A stretch of 64,000 nt of DNA from Falsiruegeria mediterranea M17 (GCF_900302455.1 NZ_ONZG01000018.1:1-64000), one strand, 5' to 3'; positions 32,430 to 43,795 are shown, counted from the first letter of the stretch. Made by a program: numbers and translations. Notes: generated by a model not told the origin, from the sequence alone.

Positions 32430-34547
32430 ATGGCACGCGAGTATACACTCAACCATTACCGTAACTTCGGTATCATGGCGCACATCGATGCAGGTAAAAC
32501 CACCTGCTCCGAGCGGATCCTGTACTACACCGGCAAATCCCACAACATTGGTGAGGTCCACGATGGGGCCGCCACCATGGACTGGATGGAGCAGGAGCAG
32601 GAACGCGGTATCACCATCACCTCGGCTGCGACCACCACATTCTGGGAACGCACCGAAGACGGTCAGACTGCTGATTCCGAAAAGCACCGCCTGAACATCA
32701 TCGACACCCCCGGCCACGTTGACTTCACCATCGAAGTTGAGCGTTCGCTGGCGGTTCTCGACGGTGCAGTCTGTGTTCTGGACGCCAACGCTGGTGTTGA
32801 GCCCCAGACCGAAACCGTGTGGCGTCAAGCTGACCGCTACAAGGTTCCGCGTATGGTGTTCGTCAACAAGATGGACAAAATCGGCGCTGACTTCTTCAAC
32901 TGCGTTCACATGATCGAAGACCGCACCGGCGCACGCGCTGTTCCGGTTGGTGTTCCGATCGGGGCAGAAAACGAGTTGGAAGGCCTGGTTGATCTGGTCA
33001 CCATGGAAGAATGGCTGTGGCAGGGCGAAGACCTTGGCGCGTCGTGGATCAAAGCACCGATCCGCGAAAGCCTGCAGGACATGGCCGACGAATGGCGCGG
33101 TAAGATGATCGAAGCGGCCGTCGAAATGGACGACGACGCGATGATGGAATACCTGGAAGGCAACGAGCCCGACGTTCCGACCCTGCGCAAACTGCTGCGC
33201 AAGGGTACTCTGGAAATGGCGTTTGTTCCGGTTCTGGGTGGTTCGGCGTTCAAGAACAAAGGCGTTCAGCCGCTGCTCAACGCTGTGATCGACTATCTGC
33301 CCAGCCCGCTGGACGTTGTTGATTACATGGGCTTCAAACCCGGTGACGAAACCGAAGAGCGTAACATTGCGCGTCGTGCAGACGACGACATGGCGTTCTC
33401 GGGCCTGGCGTTCAAAATCATGAACGACCCCTTCGTTGGCTCGCTGACCTTCACCCGCATCTACTCGGGCACTCTGAGCAAGGGCGACACTCTTTTGAAC
33501 TCGACCAAGGGTAAGAAAGAGCGCGTTGGCCGTATGATGATGATGCACTCGAACGACCGTGAGGAAATCACAGAAGCGTTCGCGGGCGACATTATCGCGC
33601 TGGCAGGTCTGAAAGACACCACAACCGGTGACACGCTCTGTGCACAGAACGATCCGGTGGTTCTGGAAACCATGACCTTCCCCGATCCGGTGATCGAGAT
33701 CGCGGTTGAGCCGAAAACCAAAGCAGACCAAGAGAAAATGTCTCAGGGTCTGGGTCGTCTGGCTGCAGAAGACCCCTCCTTCCGTGTGGAAACTGACCTG
33801 GAATCGGGCCAGACCATCATGAAGGGCATGGGCGAACTTCACCTGGACATCCTGGTTGACCGTCTGAAGCGTGAATTCAAGGTCGAGGCGAACATCGGTG
33901 CGCCGCAGGTTGCCTATCGTGAGACCATCTCGAAAGAGGTCGAGCACACCTACACCCACAAGAAACAGTCGGGTGGTTCGGGTCAGTTCGCCGAGGTCAA
34001 GATGATCATCTCGCCGACAGAAGCTGGCGAAGGTTACTCCTTCGAGAGCCGCATCGTTGGTGGTGCTGTTCCCAAGGAATACATCCCCGGTGTTGAAAAA
34101 GGCATCCAGTCCGTCATGGATAGCGGCCCGCTGGCCGGCTTCCCTGTGATCGACTTCAAGGTTGCTCTGATCGACGGTAAGTTCCACGATGTTGACTCCA
34201 GCGTTCTCGCCTTTGAAATCGCAGCTCGTATGGGCATGCGCGAAGGCATGAAGAAAGCTGGTGCGAAACTGCTGGAGCCGGTGATGAAGGTCGAAGTGAT
34301 CACACCGGAAGAGTACACCGGTGGTATCATTGGTGACCTGACTTCGCGTCGTGGTCAGGTGTCGGGTCAAGAACCGCGCGGCAACGCCATCGCAATTGAT
34401 GCGTTTGTTCCGCTGGCGAACATGTTCGGCTACATCAACACTCTGCGTTCGATGTCGTCGGGCCGTGCCCAGTTCACCATGCAGTTCGACCACTACGATC
34501 CGGTCCCGGGCAACATCTCGGAAGAGATCCAGGCCAAGTTCGCATAA
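32430..34547 (+). CDS. fusA: Translation elongation factor G
   Basis: A 705-residue EF-G GTPase that drives translocation. It has G1 [10 protein letters not shown] (about 17-26), G3 DTPGHVDFT and G4 [10 protein letters not shown], and the five-domain length is normal. GDTLCAQND and the domain [13 protein letters not shown] segment are intact. Third gene of the str operon. Confidence 0.99.
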   Translation: MAREYTLNHYRNFGIMAHIDAGKTTCSERILYYTGKSHNIGEVHDGAATMDWMEQEQERGITITSAATTTFWERTEDGQTADSEKHRLNIIDTPGHVDFTIEVERSLAVLDGAVCVLDANAGVEPQTETVWRQADRYKVPRMVFVNKMDKIGADFFNCVHMIEDRTGARAVPVGVPIGAENELEGLVDLVTMEEWLWQGEDLGASWIKAPIRESLQDMADEWRGKMIEAAVEMDDDAMMEYLEGNEPDVPTLRKLLRKGTLEMAFVPVLGGSAFKNKGVQPLLNAVIDYLPSPLDVVDYMGFKPGDETEERNIARRADDDMAFSGLAFKIMNDPFVGSLTFTRIYSGTLSKGDTLLNSTKGKKERVGRMMMMHSNDREEITEAFAGDIIALAGLKDTTTGDTLCAQNDPVVLETMTFPDPVIEIAVEPKTKADQEKMSQGLGRLAAEDPSFRVETDLESGQTIMKGMGELHLDILVDRLKREFKVEANIGAPQVAYRETISKEVEHTYTHKKQSGGSGQFAEVKMIISPTEAGEGYSFESRIVGGAVPKEYIPGVEKGIQSVMDSGPLAGFPVIDFKVALIDGKFHDVDSSVLAFEIAARMGMREGMKKAGAKLLEPVMKVEVITPEEYTGGIIGDLTSRRGQVSGQEPRGNAIAIDAFVPLANMFGYINTLRSMSSGRAQFTMQFDHYDPVPGNISEEIQAKFA

Positions 34548-34555
34548 ATCCGGGT

Positions 34556-34591
34556 GGCGGGGTGAACCCCGCCCTACCCACCACCGTAGGG
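34556..34591 (+). repeat. Palindromic element between fusA and tuf
   Basis: GGCGGGG-TGAA-CCCCGCC (34556-34573) runs into CCCTAC/GTAGGG (34572-34591). A near-identical core (GGCGGGGTGATTCCCGCC) occurs at 36605-36622. It looks like a dispersed intergenic palindrome rather than a terminator, since tuf must be read through. Confidence 0.5.
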
Positions 34592-34634
34592 TGGGGATCG
34601 CCCCCACCATCCGCAGATAAAGAGGAGCCTAACC

Positions 34635-35810
<1,176 letters not shown>

Positions 35811-35835
35811 TTCGCTCTTGCGAATGATCAGAAGG

Positions 35836-35867
35836 AAAAGGGCGCCCAAATGGGCGCCCTTTTTCTG
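35836..35867 (+). terminator. tuf: Rho-independent terminator of the str operon
   Basis: AGGGCGCCC/GGGCGCCCT (35839-35847 with 35852-35860) with a 4-nt loop, followed by TTTTC. Confidence 0.92.
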
Positions 35868-35951
35868 TTCATTGGCCTCTGAGCAGGTTGGGGAAACTCT
35901 GGGTGCATCCGGGGGTTGAAATTCGAAACTGCGTAGCGCATCAGGGATTCC

Positions 35952-36437
35952 ATGATTTCCTATGTTGCATTCCTAGTTTTTTGTCTTTTCACAAGCCTTT
36001 GGCTTTGCTTCAGATTTCGCAAATCGGTTGCGCGATGGGCGGTCGTTGATGGATCGAATGTTATGTATTGGCGGTCGGATAAGCCCAGCCTTGATCCCGT
36101 TCGTGACGTTCTTTCAGCGCTGACTGCCCAAGGATTTTAAATTTGCGTGCTCTTTGATGCCAACGCGGGTTATTTGCTTGAAGACTGTTATTTGCATGAC
36201 GAGGCTTTCGCCAAGAGGCTGAAATTGCCCAAAGAGCAAGTGAAAGTCGTTCCGAAGGGACAGCCGGCCGATCCTTTCATTCTGAATTTTGCTGATCACG
36301 CCAAAGCGATTGTTGTCTCTAGAGACAAATTCCGTGACTGGCGTGAAGAGTTCCCATATCTCTCAGAGCCGGGTCGTGTGTTGTCCGGGGGATACGAGAT
36401 GGATAGGCTGAACCTGAAACCACAGATCGATGTGTAA
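35952..36437 (+). pseudogene. NYN/Zc3h12a-like ribonuclease gene interrupted by an in-frame stop
   Basis: One continuous frame encodes an N-terminal membrane helix (about 3-20) and a PIN/NYN-type nuclease domain: AVVDGSNVMYW (the D-G-S/N catalytic aspartate strand), then VLFDANAGYL, DPFILNFADH and VVSRDKFRDW. An ochre TAA at 36138-36140 falls after GF, and the frame continues ICVLFDANAG without shift. The two halves are clearly one domain, so the gene is broken, misread or suppressed. The downstream half has no SD near its GTG. The family assignment rests on aspartate spacing and DGSN. Confidence 0.72.
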
Positions 36438-36549
36438 TTGATCCCCCAGCTACTGGATCGGGTGAGGCGGGGAGAGCAGGCTGAGGCAACCTGAAACACC
36501 TGCAAACCCACTGCAATCGCCTAAGGCGGCGGTTTCGGTTCGAAAACTC

Positions 36550-36578
36550 TTGCCACCCCCTTCTAACAGGCGTATAGC
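36550..36578 (+). promoter_or_regulatory. Putative promoter of the rpsJ (S10) operon
   Basis: TTGCCA, a 17-nt spacer and TATAGC, giving a leader of about 115 nt before rpsJ. Confidence 0.55.
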
Positions 36579-36602
36579 GCGCGAGTTCTAGTTAAGAACA
36601 TG

Positions 36603-36626
36603 AAGGCGGGGTGATTCCCGCCTTTT
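36603..36626 (+). terminator. Attenuator-like hairpin in the S10-operon leader
   Basis: AAGGCGGG/CCCGCCTT (36603-36610 with 36617-36624) followed by TT and then TGGG. It lies between the promoter at 36550 and rpsJ. In E. coli this leader is an L4-controlled attenuator; the same logic here is inference. Its core resembles the palindrome at 34556. Confidence 0.5.
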
Positions 36627-36699
36627 GGGTTCGAAGAGGGGTTGCGGTGAGCGCTGTCCCTTCCTCTCAACCTCAACGCCTAAGAAAAGGCACATGCTT

Positions 36700-37014
36700 A
36701 TGCAAAGCCAAAACATCCGTATTCGGCTGAAGGCATTTGACTATCGCGTGTTGGATGCGTCCACACAAGAGATCGTCAACACTGCCAAGCGGACCGGCGC
36801 CAACGTTCGTGGCCCGATCCCGCTGCCGAACAAGATCGAGAAATTCACTGTTCTGCGTGGCCCCCACGTTGACAAGAAATCCCGTGACCAGTTCGAGATC
36901 CGGACGCACAAGCGTCTTCTCGACATCGTTGATCCGACCCCCCAGACCGTTGACGCGCTGATGAAGCTCGACCTCGCCGCTGGTGTGGACGTCGAGATCA
37001 AGCTGCAGTCGTAA
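36700..37014 (+). CDS. rpsJ: 30S ribosomal protein S10
   Basis: A 104-residue S10/NusE beginning [19 protein letters not shown], with the conserved [24 protein letters not shown]-type central segment. Start ATG 36700 lies 9 nt from AAGG; ATG 36694 is too close. S10 also binds NusG's KOW domain, and nusG is in this window. It opens the S10 block. Confidence 0.98.
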   Translation: MQSQNIRIRLKAFDYRVLDASTQEIVNTAKRTGANVRGPIPLPNKIEKFTVLRGPHVDKKSRDQFEIRTHKRLLDIVDPTPQTVDALMKLDLAAGVDVEIKLQS

Positions 37015-37032
37015 GATCGGAGGGTATTGATT

Positions 37033-37758
37033 ATGCGCTCTGGTATTATCGCAAAGAAAGTGGGCATGACCCGCGTGTTCAAAGAAGACGGCAAGCAGAT
37101 CCCTGTGACCGTTCTTCAGCTGGACGCCCTGCAGGTTGTGGCTCAGCGTACGGCTGACAAAGACGGCTACACCGCCGTTCAGCTGGGCGCAGGCACCCCG
37201 AAAGTTAAGCGCGTGTCGAAAGCTATGCGCGGTCACTTCGCAGGCGCGAAGGTTGAGCCCAAGCGCAAGCTGGTCGAATTCCGCGTGTCCGAAGACGCGC
37301 TGATCGAAGTTGGCGCCGAAATCTCGGCCGAGCACTTCCTGGAAGGTCAGAAGGTTGACGTTTCGGGCACCTCGATCGGTAAAGGTTTCGCCGGTGCGAT
37401 GAAGCGTTGGAACTTTGGTGGTCTGCGCGCCTCGCACGGTGTTTCGATCTCGCACCGATCGCACGGTTCGACCGGTCAGTGTCAGGATCCGGGCAAGGTC
37501 TTCAAAGGCAAGAAGATGGCCGGTCACATGGGTGCTGCCCGTGTCACCACCCAGAACCTGGAAGTCGTCAAAACCGACGCCGACCGTGGTCTGGTCTTCA
37601 TCAAGGGTGCCGTTCCCGGTTCCAAAGGTGGCTGGGTCACCGTCAAGGACGCCGTGAAGAAGAAAGCCCCCGAAGGTCTGCCGTTCCCGGCAGCTGTTAA
37701 AGCGGCCGCAACTGAAGCACCTGCTGAAGAAGCACCCGCGGAAGGTGGTGAAGCATGA
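37033..37758 (+). CDS. rplC: 50S ribosomal protein L3
   Basis: A 241-residue L3 starting [16 protein letters not shown]. It contains the GxxHGQ-region loop ([18 protein letters not shown]) that approaches the peptidyl-transferase centre, where the glutamine is usually methylated. The C terminus carries an alanine/proline/glutamate-rich extension, as is common in alphaproteobacteria. The SD GGAGGG is 8 nt upstream. The stop overlaps the rplD start. Confidence 0.98.
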   Translation: MRSGIIAKKVGMTRVFKEDGKQIPVTVLQLDALQVVAQRTADKDGYTAVQLGAGTPKVKRVSKAMRGHFAGAKVEPKRKLVEFRVSEDALIEVGAEISAEHFLEGQKVDVSGTSIGKGFAGAMKRWNFGGLRASHGVSISHRSHGSTGQCQDPGKVFKGKKMAGHMGAARVTTQNLEVVKTDADRGLVFIKGAVPGSKGGWVTVKDAVKKKAPEGLPFPAAVKAAATEAPAEEAPAEGGEA

Positions 37759-38372
37759 AACTTGACGTGATCAAACTGGATGGCGGCAAAGCAGGCGACA
37801 TCGAACTGTCGGAAGACCTGTTCGGCCTCGAGCCCCGCGCGGACATCCTGCACCGTGTGGTCCGCTGGCAGCGCAACAACGCGCAGGCCGGTACCCACAA
37901 GGTCAAGACCCGTTCGGAAACCTCCTACTCGACCAAGAAGATCTATCGCCAGAAGGGCACCGGTGGCGCACGCCACGGCGACCGCAACGCGCCGATCTTC
38001 CGCAAGGGTGGTATCTACAAGGGTCCGACCCCGCGTTCGCACGGCCACGACCTGCCCAAGAAGTTCCGCAAGCTGGGTCTGCGTCACGCGCTGTCCGCCA
38101 AGGCGAAAGCTGGCGAGCTGGTCGTGATCGAAGATGCGGCTGCTGAAGGCAAGACTGCCGCTCTGGCCAAACAGGTTGCAAACCTGGGCTGGAAACGCGC
38201 TCTGGTCATCGACGGTGCTTCGGTCAACGAAGGGTTCCTGAAAGCGGCCAAGAACATCGAAGGTCTGGATATCCTGCCGACGATGGGCGCAAACGTCTAT
38301 GACATCCTCAAGCGTGACACCCTGGTGATCACCAAGTCGGGTGTCGAAGCACTGGAGGCTCGACTGAAATGA
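37755..38372 (+). CDS. rplD: 50S ribosomal protein L4
   Basis: A 205-residue L4 with the exit-tunnel loop [20 protein letters not shown] (about 56-75), the macrolide-relevant region, intact. It overlaps rplC and rplW by 4 bp (ATGA) at both ends. In E. coli L4 also represses its own operon. Confidence 0.99.
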   Translation: MKLDVIKLDGGKAGDIELSEDLFGLEPRADILHRVVRWQRNNAQAGTHKVKTRSETSYSTKKIYRQKGTGGARHGDRNAPIFRKGGIYKGPTPRSHGHDLPKKFRKLGLRHALSAKAKAGELVVIEDAAAEGKTAALAKQVANLGWKRALVIDGASVNEGFLKAAKNIEGLDILPTMGANVYDILKRDTLVITKSGVEALEARLK

Positions 38373-38665
38373 GCGCGAAGGCAGAACACTACGACGTGAT
38401 CCGCAAGCCGGTCATCACCGAGAAGGCAACCATGGCGTCCGAGAACGGCGCGGTTGTGTTCGAAGTGTCGATCGACAGCAACAAACCTCAGATCAAAGAG
38501 GCCGTTGAGGCCCTGTTTGGTGTGAAGGTCAAAGCGGTCAACACCACCATCACCAAAGGTAAAGTCAAGCGTTTCCGCGGCCAACTGGGCAAGCGTAAAG
38601 ACGTGAAGAAAGCCTATGTGATGCTGGAAGAAGGCAACACCATCGACGTGTCGACAGGTCTGTGA
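38369..38665 (+). CDS. rplW: 50S ribosomal protein L23
   Basis: A 98-residue L23, the docking site for trigger factor and SRP at the tunnel exit. It begins [21 protein letters not shown] and has the [20 protein letters not shown] hairpin. It is followed not by rplB but by a terminator and inserted genes, so the S10 operon is split here. Confidence 0.98.
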   Translation: MSAKAEHYDVIRKPVITEKATMASENGAVVFEVSIDSNKPQIKEAVEALFGVKVKAVNTTITKGKVKRFRGQLGKRKDVKKAYVMLEEGNTIDVSTGL

Positions 38666-38693
38666 TCTGACGTCCAACATTGGATTGTGATCT

Positions 38694-38725
38694 TGGGGCC
38701 TCCGCATCATGCGGGGGCCCTTTTC
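38694..38725 (+). terminator. rplW: Terminator after rplW
   Basis: GGGCCTCCGCA/TGCGGGGGCCC with a 3-nt loop followed by TTTTCATTTG. It closes the first S10 block about 30 bp after rplW. Confidence 0.8.
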
Positions 38726-38751
38726 ATTTGTTTGCATAGGAGTTCATGGCC

Positions 38752-39252
38752 ATGTCATCCGCCAAACCAATGCTGCATATGATCTGCGGCAAAATTGCCT
38801 CGGGCAAGTCTACCTTGGCTCAACAGATTGTGGTGGAATGCGGTGCATTGCGTATTTCCGAGGATGAATGGCTGGCCAAATTGTTTGGCGATCAAATGTC
38901 CTCAATAGCCGACTTCGCACGATGCTCGGAAAAGCTTAGGGATGCGATGGGGCCTCATGTTCTGGATCTTTTAGGTGCGGGTGTCTCGGTCGTACTGGAT
39001 TTTCAGGCTAACACCGTGAGCAGTCGCCAGTGGTTGCGCAGCCTCATTGATTGCAGCGGTGTTGATCATGTTTTGCACGTTCTGGACGTGCCGGATGCCG
39101 TTTGCAAAGCTAGACTGGACAGACGCAATGCATCTGGCTCGCATGAGTTCATAGTCTCTGAAAGCCAATTTGATCAGATTGCGGCATACTTCGTGCCGCC
39201 TGCTGAAGATGAAAGATTTAACACTGTCACCCATCGGGGTGGAAGTCTTTGA
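38752..39252 (+). CDS. P-loop kinase-like ATP-binding protein (AAA_33 type)
   Basis: A 166-residue protein with a Walker A motif G13-K-I-A-S-G-K-S-T21 near the N terminus. The pattern of a small zeta-toxin/AAA_33-like kinase follows: RISEDEW, a VVLDFQANT strand, and RLDRRNASGSH with a lid-like arginine pair. The substrate is unknown. ATG 38752 is chosen because AGGAG is 9 nt upstream; ATG 38746 is 3 nt away. It interrupts the S10 operon between rplW and rplB. Confidence 0.82.
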   Translation: MSSAKPMLHMICGKIASGKSTLAQQIVVECGALRISEDEWLAKLFGDQMSSIADFARCSEKLRDAMGPHVLDLLGAGVSVVLDFQANTVSSRQWLRSLIDCSGVDHVLHVLDVPDAVCKARLDRRNASGSHEFIVSESQFDQIAAYFVPPAEDERFNTVTHRGGSL

Positions 39253-39276
39253 TGCGCCAAGCGCGGAATCAAGGCC

Positions 39277-39432
39277 TCAGGCCGCCGCGCCAGCGCCGTC
39301 CCTTCCCCATGGGGCGGTGCTTTGGTGAAGTCTCGCGCAACACTTTGGTTGGATGCGTTTTGCACCATAAAAAGGCACGAAAATCTGGATGAGCGCCACC
39401 CCGCGGGACGGCGCTGGTACGGCTTGATGCAT
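39277..39432 (-). CDS. Possible small protein of unknown function (51 aa)
   Basis: A reverse-strand ORF beginning MHQAVPAPSRGVALIQIF, rich in alanine, proline and arginine, with no recognised domain. It is included because AAGGAG stands 9 nt before the ATG, an excellent ribosome-binding site in a region otherwise without genes. Its two ends contain the arms of a 13-bp inverted repeat, so the same DNA might instead encode a structured RNA. Confidence 0.4.
   Translation of the reverse strand: MHQAVPAPSRGVALIQIFVPFYGAKRIQPKCCARLHQSTAPWGRDGAGAAA
39290..39417. repeat. 13-bp perfect inverted repeat with 102-bp spacer
   Basis: CCAGCGCCGTCCC (39290-39302) is the exact reverse complement of GGGACGGCGCTGG (39405-39417). 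It lies within the small reverse ORF between the P-loop gene and the 58-aa gene. The termini are not flanked by obvious direct repeats. Confidence 0.6.
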
Positions 39433-39517
39433 TGATTGAGTCTCCTTCTGAGGTGTTCGGGTCAAGATCGTCGAACGGTCATTGTGTAAATCGCTCTTGG
39501 TGGCTAGGCTTCGACTT

Positions 39518-39694
39518 ATGAAACATGTCCCCAAAGAAACGACAGATGACGCGCTTATTCAGGAATACCTGAACAAGGGTGGTAAAGTGAGTGTTGGCAA
39601 AACCAAGCCTGCGAACCCCGAATTGGGGCTTAGCAAGAACGTTTGGAACAACAAGCTGACCAAAGAAGAAAAGGCTGCGCGCGACAAGAAGTGA
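39518..39694 (+). CDS. Small lysine-rich protein of unknown function (58 aa)
   Basis: The product begins MKHVPKETTDDALIQEYL and ends in a strongly charged KLTKEEKAARDKK tail. It is hydrophilic, with no signal or membrane segment. Start at ATG 39518 from the family-like opening; the in-frame upstream start at 39482 has no better site. The SD is poor. It sits upstream of the rplB promoter. Function unknown. Confidence 0.6.
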   Translation: MKHVPKETTDDALIQEYLNKGGKVSVGKTKPANPELGLSKNVWNNKLTKEEKAARDKK

Positions 39695-39840
39695 TCGCGC
39701 GATCTTTGTGTTGATACGGATTGTTGCCCGGCGTGGATGCCGGCAGTGGGAATCTGTGATCTCGCTATAGACACCTACTATGTTCTCTGGTACCTCGCAC
39801 CAATCGTGCAGCCTCGGATTCGTTCCGGGGCTTCTGATAT

Positions 39841-39870
39841 TTGAATCGGGGACCTTCGGGGCCCTATATC
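39841..39870 (+). promoter_or_regulatory. Putative promoter of the rplB block
   Basis: TTGAAT, an 18-nt spacer and TATATC, about 107 bp before rplB. It supplies transcription lost by the rplW terminator. Confidence 0.5.
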
Positions 39871-39976
39871 CTGGGCACCTCAGTAGCGGGTTTATCCGCG
39901 CGAAAGGGGGCCTTTAACATAGCGGGTCCAAAGACAAGAACCTAAGGACACGCACGCTAAACGGAAGACAGAAAGC

Positions 39977-40819
39977 ATGGCACTCAAGTCGTATAAGCCG
40001 ACGACGCCGGGCCAGCGCGGGCTGGTGCTGATCGACCGTTCGGAGCTCTGGAAAGGACGCCCCGTCAAAGCCCTCACCGAGGGTCTGACGAAATCGGGCG
40101 GCCGGAACAACACCGGACGGATTACATCGCGACGCCGCGGTGGTGGGGCAAAGCGCCTCTACCGGATCGTTGACTTCAAACGCAACAAATTTGATGTGGC
40201 AGCAACCGTTGAACGGATCGAATACGACCCGAACCGGACTGCATTCATCGCACTGGTCAAATACGAAGACGGCGAGCAGGCATACATCCTGGCTCCGCAG
40301 CGTCTGGCTGTTGGTGATCAGGTTGTCGCCTCGGCAAAGGCCGACATCAAGCCGGGTAACGCAATGCCGTTCTCGGGCATGCCGATCGGTACCATCGTTC
40401 ACAACATCGAAATGAAGCCCGGCAAAGGCGGTCAGATTGCCCGCGCAGCTGGTACTTATGCTCAGTTCGTTGGTCGTGACGGCGGTTACGCTCAGATCCG
40501 CCTGAGCTCGGGCGAACTGCGTCTGGTGCGTCAGGAATGCATGGCCACCGTTGGTGCTGTGTCGAACCCCGACAACTCGAACCAGAACTACGGTAAAGCC
40601 GGTCGTATGCGCCACAAAGGCATCCGCCCGTCGGTTCGTGGTGTGGTTATGAACCCGATCGACCACCCCCACGGTGGTGGTGAAGGCCGGACCTCGGGTG
40701 GTCGTCACCCGGTGACGCCTTGGGGCAAGCCGACCAAGGGTGCACGCACCCGCAACAAGAACAAAGCGTCCAGCAAGCTGATCATCCGCTCGCGGCACGC
40801 CAAGAAGAAGGGGCGTTAA
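39977..40819 (+). CDS. rplB: 50S ribosomal protein L2
   Basis: A 280-residue L2, essential for subunit association and peptidyl transfer. It has the [19 protein letters not shown]-type RNA-binding region and the conserved C-terminal [15 protein letters not shown] loop, whose histidine lies near residue 232. The start of this ribosomal block follows the inserted genes. Confidence 0.99.
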   Translation: MALKSYKPTTPGQRGLVLIDRSELWKGRPVKALTEGLTKSGGRNNTGRITSRRRGGGAKRLYRIVDFKRNKFDVAATVERIEYDPNRTAFIALVKYEDGEQAYILAPQRLAVGDQVVASAKADIKPGNAMPFSGMPIGTIVHNIEMKPGKGGQIARAAGTYAQFVGRDGGYAQIRLSSGELRLVRQECMATVGAVSNPDNSNQNYGKAGRMRHKGIRPSVRGVVMNPIDHPHGGGEGRTSGGRHPVTPWGKPTKGARTRNKNKASSKLIIRSRHAKKKGR

Positions 40820-40822
40820 TCT

Positions 40823-41101
40823 ATGTCTCGCTCTGTTTGGAAAGGCCCTTTTGTTGACGCTTACGTTCTCAAAAAGGCAGAAGCTGCTCGTGAATCGGGC
40901 CGTAACGAAGTGATCAAGATCTGGTCGCGTCGTTCCACCATCCTGCCCCAGTTCGTGGGCCTGACATTTGGTGTGTACAACGGTCAGAAGCACATTCCCG
41001 TCAACGTCTCGGAAGACATGATTGGTCAGAAGTTCGGTGAATACTCGCCGACCCGCACCTATTATGGCCACGCCGCTGACAAAAAAGCGAAGCGGAAGTA
41101 A
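40823..41101 (+). CDS. rpsS: 30S ribosomal protein S19
   Basis: A 92-residue S19 beginning [18 protein letters not shown] and containing [21 protein letters not shown]. Located in the head of the 30S subunit. 3 bp after rplB. Confidence 0.99.
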   Translation: MSRSVWKGPFVDAYVLKKAEAARESGRNEVIKIWSRRSTILPQFVGLTFGVYNGQKHIPVNVSEDMIGQKFGEYSPTRTYYGHAADKKAKRK

Positions 41102-41104
41102 GTC

Positions 41105-41485
41105 ATGGGCAAGGCAAAGAACCCCCGCCGCGTGGCAGACAACGAAGCAATGGCGAAAACTCGCATGCTTCGCACCAGCCCGCAGAAACTGAACCTGGTT
41201 GCAGCGATGATCCGCGGCAAGAAGGTTGATCGCGCTCTGACCGATCTGACCTTCTCGAACAAGCGTATCGCAGCAGACGTGAAGAAATGCCTTCAGTCCG
41301 CAATCGCCAACGCCGAGAACAACCACAACCTGGACGTCGATGAACTGATCGTCGCCGAGGCGTATGTGGGTAAAAACCTGACCATGAAGCGCGGTCGCCC
41401 GCGGGCACGTGGCCGGTTCGGCAAGATCATCAAGCCGTTCTCGGAACTCACCATCAAGGTGCGTCAAGTTGAGGAGCAAGCCTAA
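41105..41485 (+). CDS. rplV: 50S ribosomal protein L22
   Basis: A 126-residue L22 with the tunnel beta-hairpin [20 protein letters not shown] (about 85-104). Its TAA shares one base with the rpsC ATG (TAATG), a coupled junction. Confidence 0.99.
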   Translation: MGKAKNPRRVADNEAMAKTRMLRTSPQKLNLVAAMIRGKKVDRALTDLTFSNKRIAADVKKCLQSAIANAENNHNLDVDELIVAEAYVGKNLTMKRGRPRARGRFGKIIKPFSELTIKVRQVEEQA

Positions 41486-42192
41486 TGGGTAACAAAGTAA
41501 ATCCGATCGGCATGCGCCTCCAGGTCAACCGCACCTGGGACAGCCGCTGGTACGCAGACACCAAAGACTATGGTGACCTGCTGCTCGAGGACCTGAAAAT
41601 CCGCGAGTTCATCAAGGATGAGTGCAAGCAAGCTGGTATTGCTCGTGTGATCATCGAACGTCCGCACAAAAAGTGCCGCGTTACGATCCACACAGCACGC
41701 CCTGGCGTCATCATCGGCAAGAAAGGTGCAGACATCGAAACTCTGCGCAAAAAGATTGCCACGATGACCGACAGCGAGCTGCACCTCAACATCGTTGAGG
41801 TTCGTAAGCCCGAGCTGGACGCACAGTTGGTTGGCGAGTCGATCGCTCAGCAGCTGGAACGTCGTGTATCCTTCCGCCGCGCCATGAAGCGTGCGGTTCA
41901 GAACGCCATGCGCATGGGCGCCCTGGGTATCCGGGTGAACGTGGCTGGTCGTCTGGGCGGCGCCGAAATCGCACGGACCGAATGGTACCGCGAAGGTCGT
42001 GTGCCTCTGCACACTCTGCGTGCCGACATCGATTACGCACATGTGGAAGCTACCACTCCCTACGGGATCATCGGGATCAAGACCTGGATCTTCAAAGGCG
42101 AGATCATGGAGCATGACCCGCAGGCGCGTGACCGTAAAGCACAGGAACTCCAGGATGGCCCTGCACCTCGCGGTGCTGGCGGTCGTCGCTAA
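41485..42192 (+). CDS. rpsC: 30S ribosomal protein S3
   Basis: A 235-residue S3, part of the mRNA entry helicase. It begins [22 protein letters not shown] and contains the KH domain with [12 protein letters not shown]. The C-terminal tail is basic. Confidence 0.99.
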   Translation: MGNKVNPIGMRLQVNRTWDSRWYADTKDYGDLLLEDLKIREFIKDECKQAGIARVIIERPHKKCRVTIHTARPGVIIGKKGADIETLRKKIATMTDSELHLNIVEVRKPELDAQLVGESIAQQLERRVSFRRAMKRAVQNAMRMGALGIRVNVAGRLGGAEIARTEWYREGRVPLHTLRADIDYAHVEATTPYGIIGIKTWIFKGEIMEHDPQARDRKAQELQDGPAPRGAGGRR

Positions 42193-42206
42193 GGGAGGCT
42201 TGAGAA

Positions 42207-42620
42207 ATGCTTCAACCAAAGCGTACTAAATTCCGCAAAATGCACAAAGGCCGGATCAAAGGCCTCGCAAAAGGCGGTTCTGATCTGAACTTCGGCACCT
42301 ATGGTCTGAAGGCTCTGCAGCCTGAGCGCGTCACCGCGCGCCAGATCGAAGCTGCACGTCGTGCCATGACGCGTCACATGAAACGTCAAGGCCGCGTTTG
42401 GATCCGTATCTTCCCCGACACTCCGGTCACCTCGAAGCCGACCGAAGTTCGTATGGGTAAAGGTAAGGGTTCTGTTGATTTCTGGGCAGCCAAGGTCAAG
42501 CCTGGCCGCGTGATGTTCGAAATCGACGGCGTCAACGACGACATCGCACGCGAGGCCCTGCGCCTGGCCGCGATGAAGCTGCCGATCAAGACCCGTATCG
42601 TGGTTCGCGAAGACTGGTAA
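42207..42620 (+). CDS. rplP: 50S ribosomal protein L16
   Basis: A 137-residue L16, near the A-site tRNA elbow. It begins [16 protein letters not shown] and contains [27 protein letters not shown]. In the classical operon rpmC follows directly; here a terminator and a group of accessory genes intervene. Confidence 0.99.
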   Translation: MLQPKRTKFRKMHKGRIKGLAKGGSDLNFGTYGLKALQPERVTARQIEAARRAMTRHMKRQGRVWIRIFPDTPVTSKPTEVRMGKGKGSVDFWAAKVKPGRVMFEIDGVNDDIAREALRLAAMKLPIKTRIVVREDW

Positions 42621-42644
42621 GCCAGTCGATATCGCAAGACATTG

Positions 42645-42678
42645 AGGCCCTGCCGAGGTTATCGGCGGGGCCTTTTTT
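42645..42678 (+). terminator. rplP: Rho-independent terminator after rplP
   Basis: AGGCCCTGCCGA/TCGGCGGGGCCT (42645-42656 with 42662-42673), followed by a T run. Confidence 0.92.
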
Positions 42679-42811
42679 GTTTGTCTGCTGTTTCGTGCGG
42701 ATCATTTGTCGCTTGCGGTCAATTCCAATAAGTGAAGCACAGTATTTTCGCCATCAACACTGCAATGGCCCGGCTGCCGTATTGGCGACCGGGTAACGAA
42801 AAGGAATCCAC

Positions 42812-43795
42812 ATGTCCAAGCAAACCGTCCTCGTCACTTCGGCAACCGGGCGCATCGGGCGCGAATTGGTGGCGCACCTTGCCAACAATGAACAGTTTAA
42901 CGTGCGGGCCTGCTATTTCAGCGAGGCAAAGGCAGAACAGCTCTTGGCCTTGGGTGCCGACGAGGTGGTCAAATTCGACCTTTCGGATGAGAGCACTTGG
43001 GCCGCTGCGCTGGATGGCGTTTGTGCTGTCTACTCCGCGTCGTTGGACCCGATGCTCGAAGGGCATCTGGCGTTTTGCAAGGAGTTGGGGCGTCGCAAGG
43101 ATGCGATGAAACATGTGGTCCGTATCAGCTGCATGGGCGCTGATACCAACACCGCGTCGTATGACGTGGATACCCATGCCTCGCGCGCGGGTGCGGCGAT
43201 ACCGCTGATGCTGCAGCACTATTGGTGGGGCGAAAAGGCACTGATCGACGAGGGGCTGACGGTTACTGCGCTGCGCAACAATTTCTTCATGAACCACCTG
43301 CTCAAGACCGACTGCGATCAAATCCGGAACGAGGGGTGGTTCAGCAACCCGCTGGGCAACACGCGCAACTCGTTCGTGGCGACACGGGACATTGCTGCGG
43401 CCGCTGCCGTGGTGCTCAGCGAAGGTCCCGAACGGCATGGCAACAAATTCTATGACATTACCGGACCGGCACCGCAGTCGATGGCCGAAATCGCAAACGA
43501 TTTGGGTCGCGCAATGGGACAAGACATCGAATATCGCCCACAGTCGATGGAGGATTTTGAGGCTGACTTCGGTAGCACCCGTGCCGAGTTCTTTGAGTAC
43601 TTGACCAATGGCTTCTATACCCGTTGCAGCCCGGACTTCTACAACCTGACAGGGACCAAACCGACGTCCTACTATGACTATCTCACGACCAAAGGGGTGA
43701 GTGGTGAGACCGGCTTGGAAGAACTTTGGCAGGGCAATCTGTGGAAAAAGGGCGAGGACGCGATGAAGGATGCGGTTGCGGCTGCTACTGAGTGA
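42812..43795 (+). CDS. NmrA-like NAD(P)-binding protein (SDR a5 type)
   Basis: A 327-residue atypical short-chain dehydrogenase/reductase-like protein. It has the N-terminal Rossmann motif VTSATGRIGRELV (about 6-18) followed by a strand-helix pattern and RISCMGAD. It lacks an obvious YxxxK catalytic pair, as NmrA/HSCARG redox-sensor-like proteins do. It could be a quinone/NADPH oxidoreductase or a regulator. First gene of the accessory group inserted between rplP and rpmC. Confidence 0.85.
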   Translation: MSKQTVLVTSATGRIGRELVAHLANNEQFNVRACYFSEAKAEQLLALGADEVVKFDLSDESTWAAALDGVCAVYSASLDPMLEGHLAFCKELGRRKDAMKHVVRISCMGADTNTASYDVDTHASRAGAAIPLMLQHYWWGEKALIDEGLTVTALRNNFFMNHLLKTDCDQIRNEGWFSNPLGNTRNSFVATRDIAAAAAVVLSEGPERHGNKFYDITGPAPQSMAEIANDLGRAMGQDIEYRPQSMEDFEADFGSTRAEFFEYLTNGFYTRCSPDFYNLTGTKPTSYYDYLTTKGVSGETGLEELWQGNLWKKGEDAMKDAVAAATE

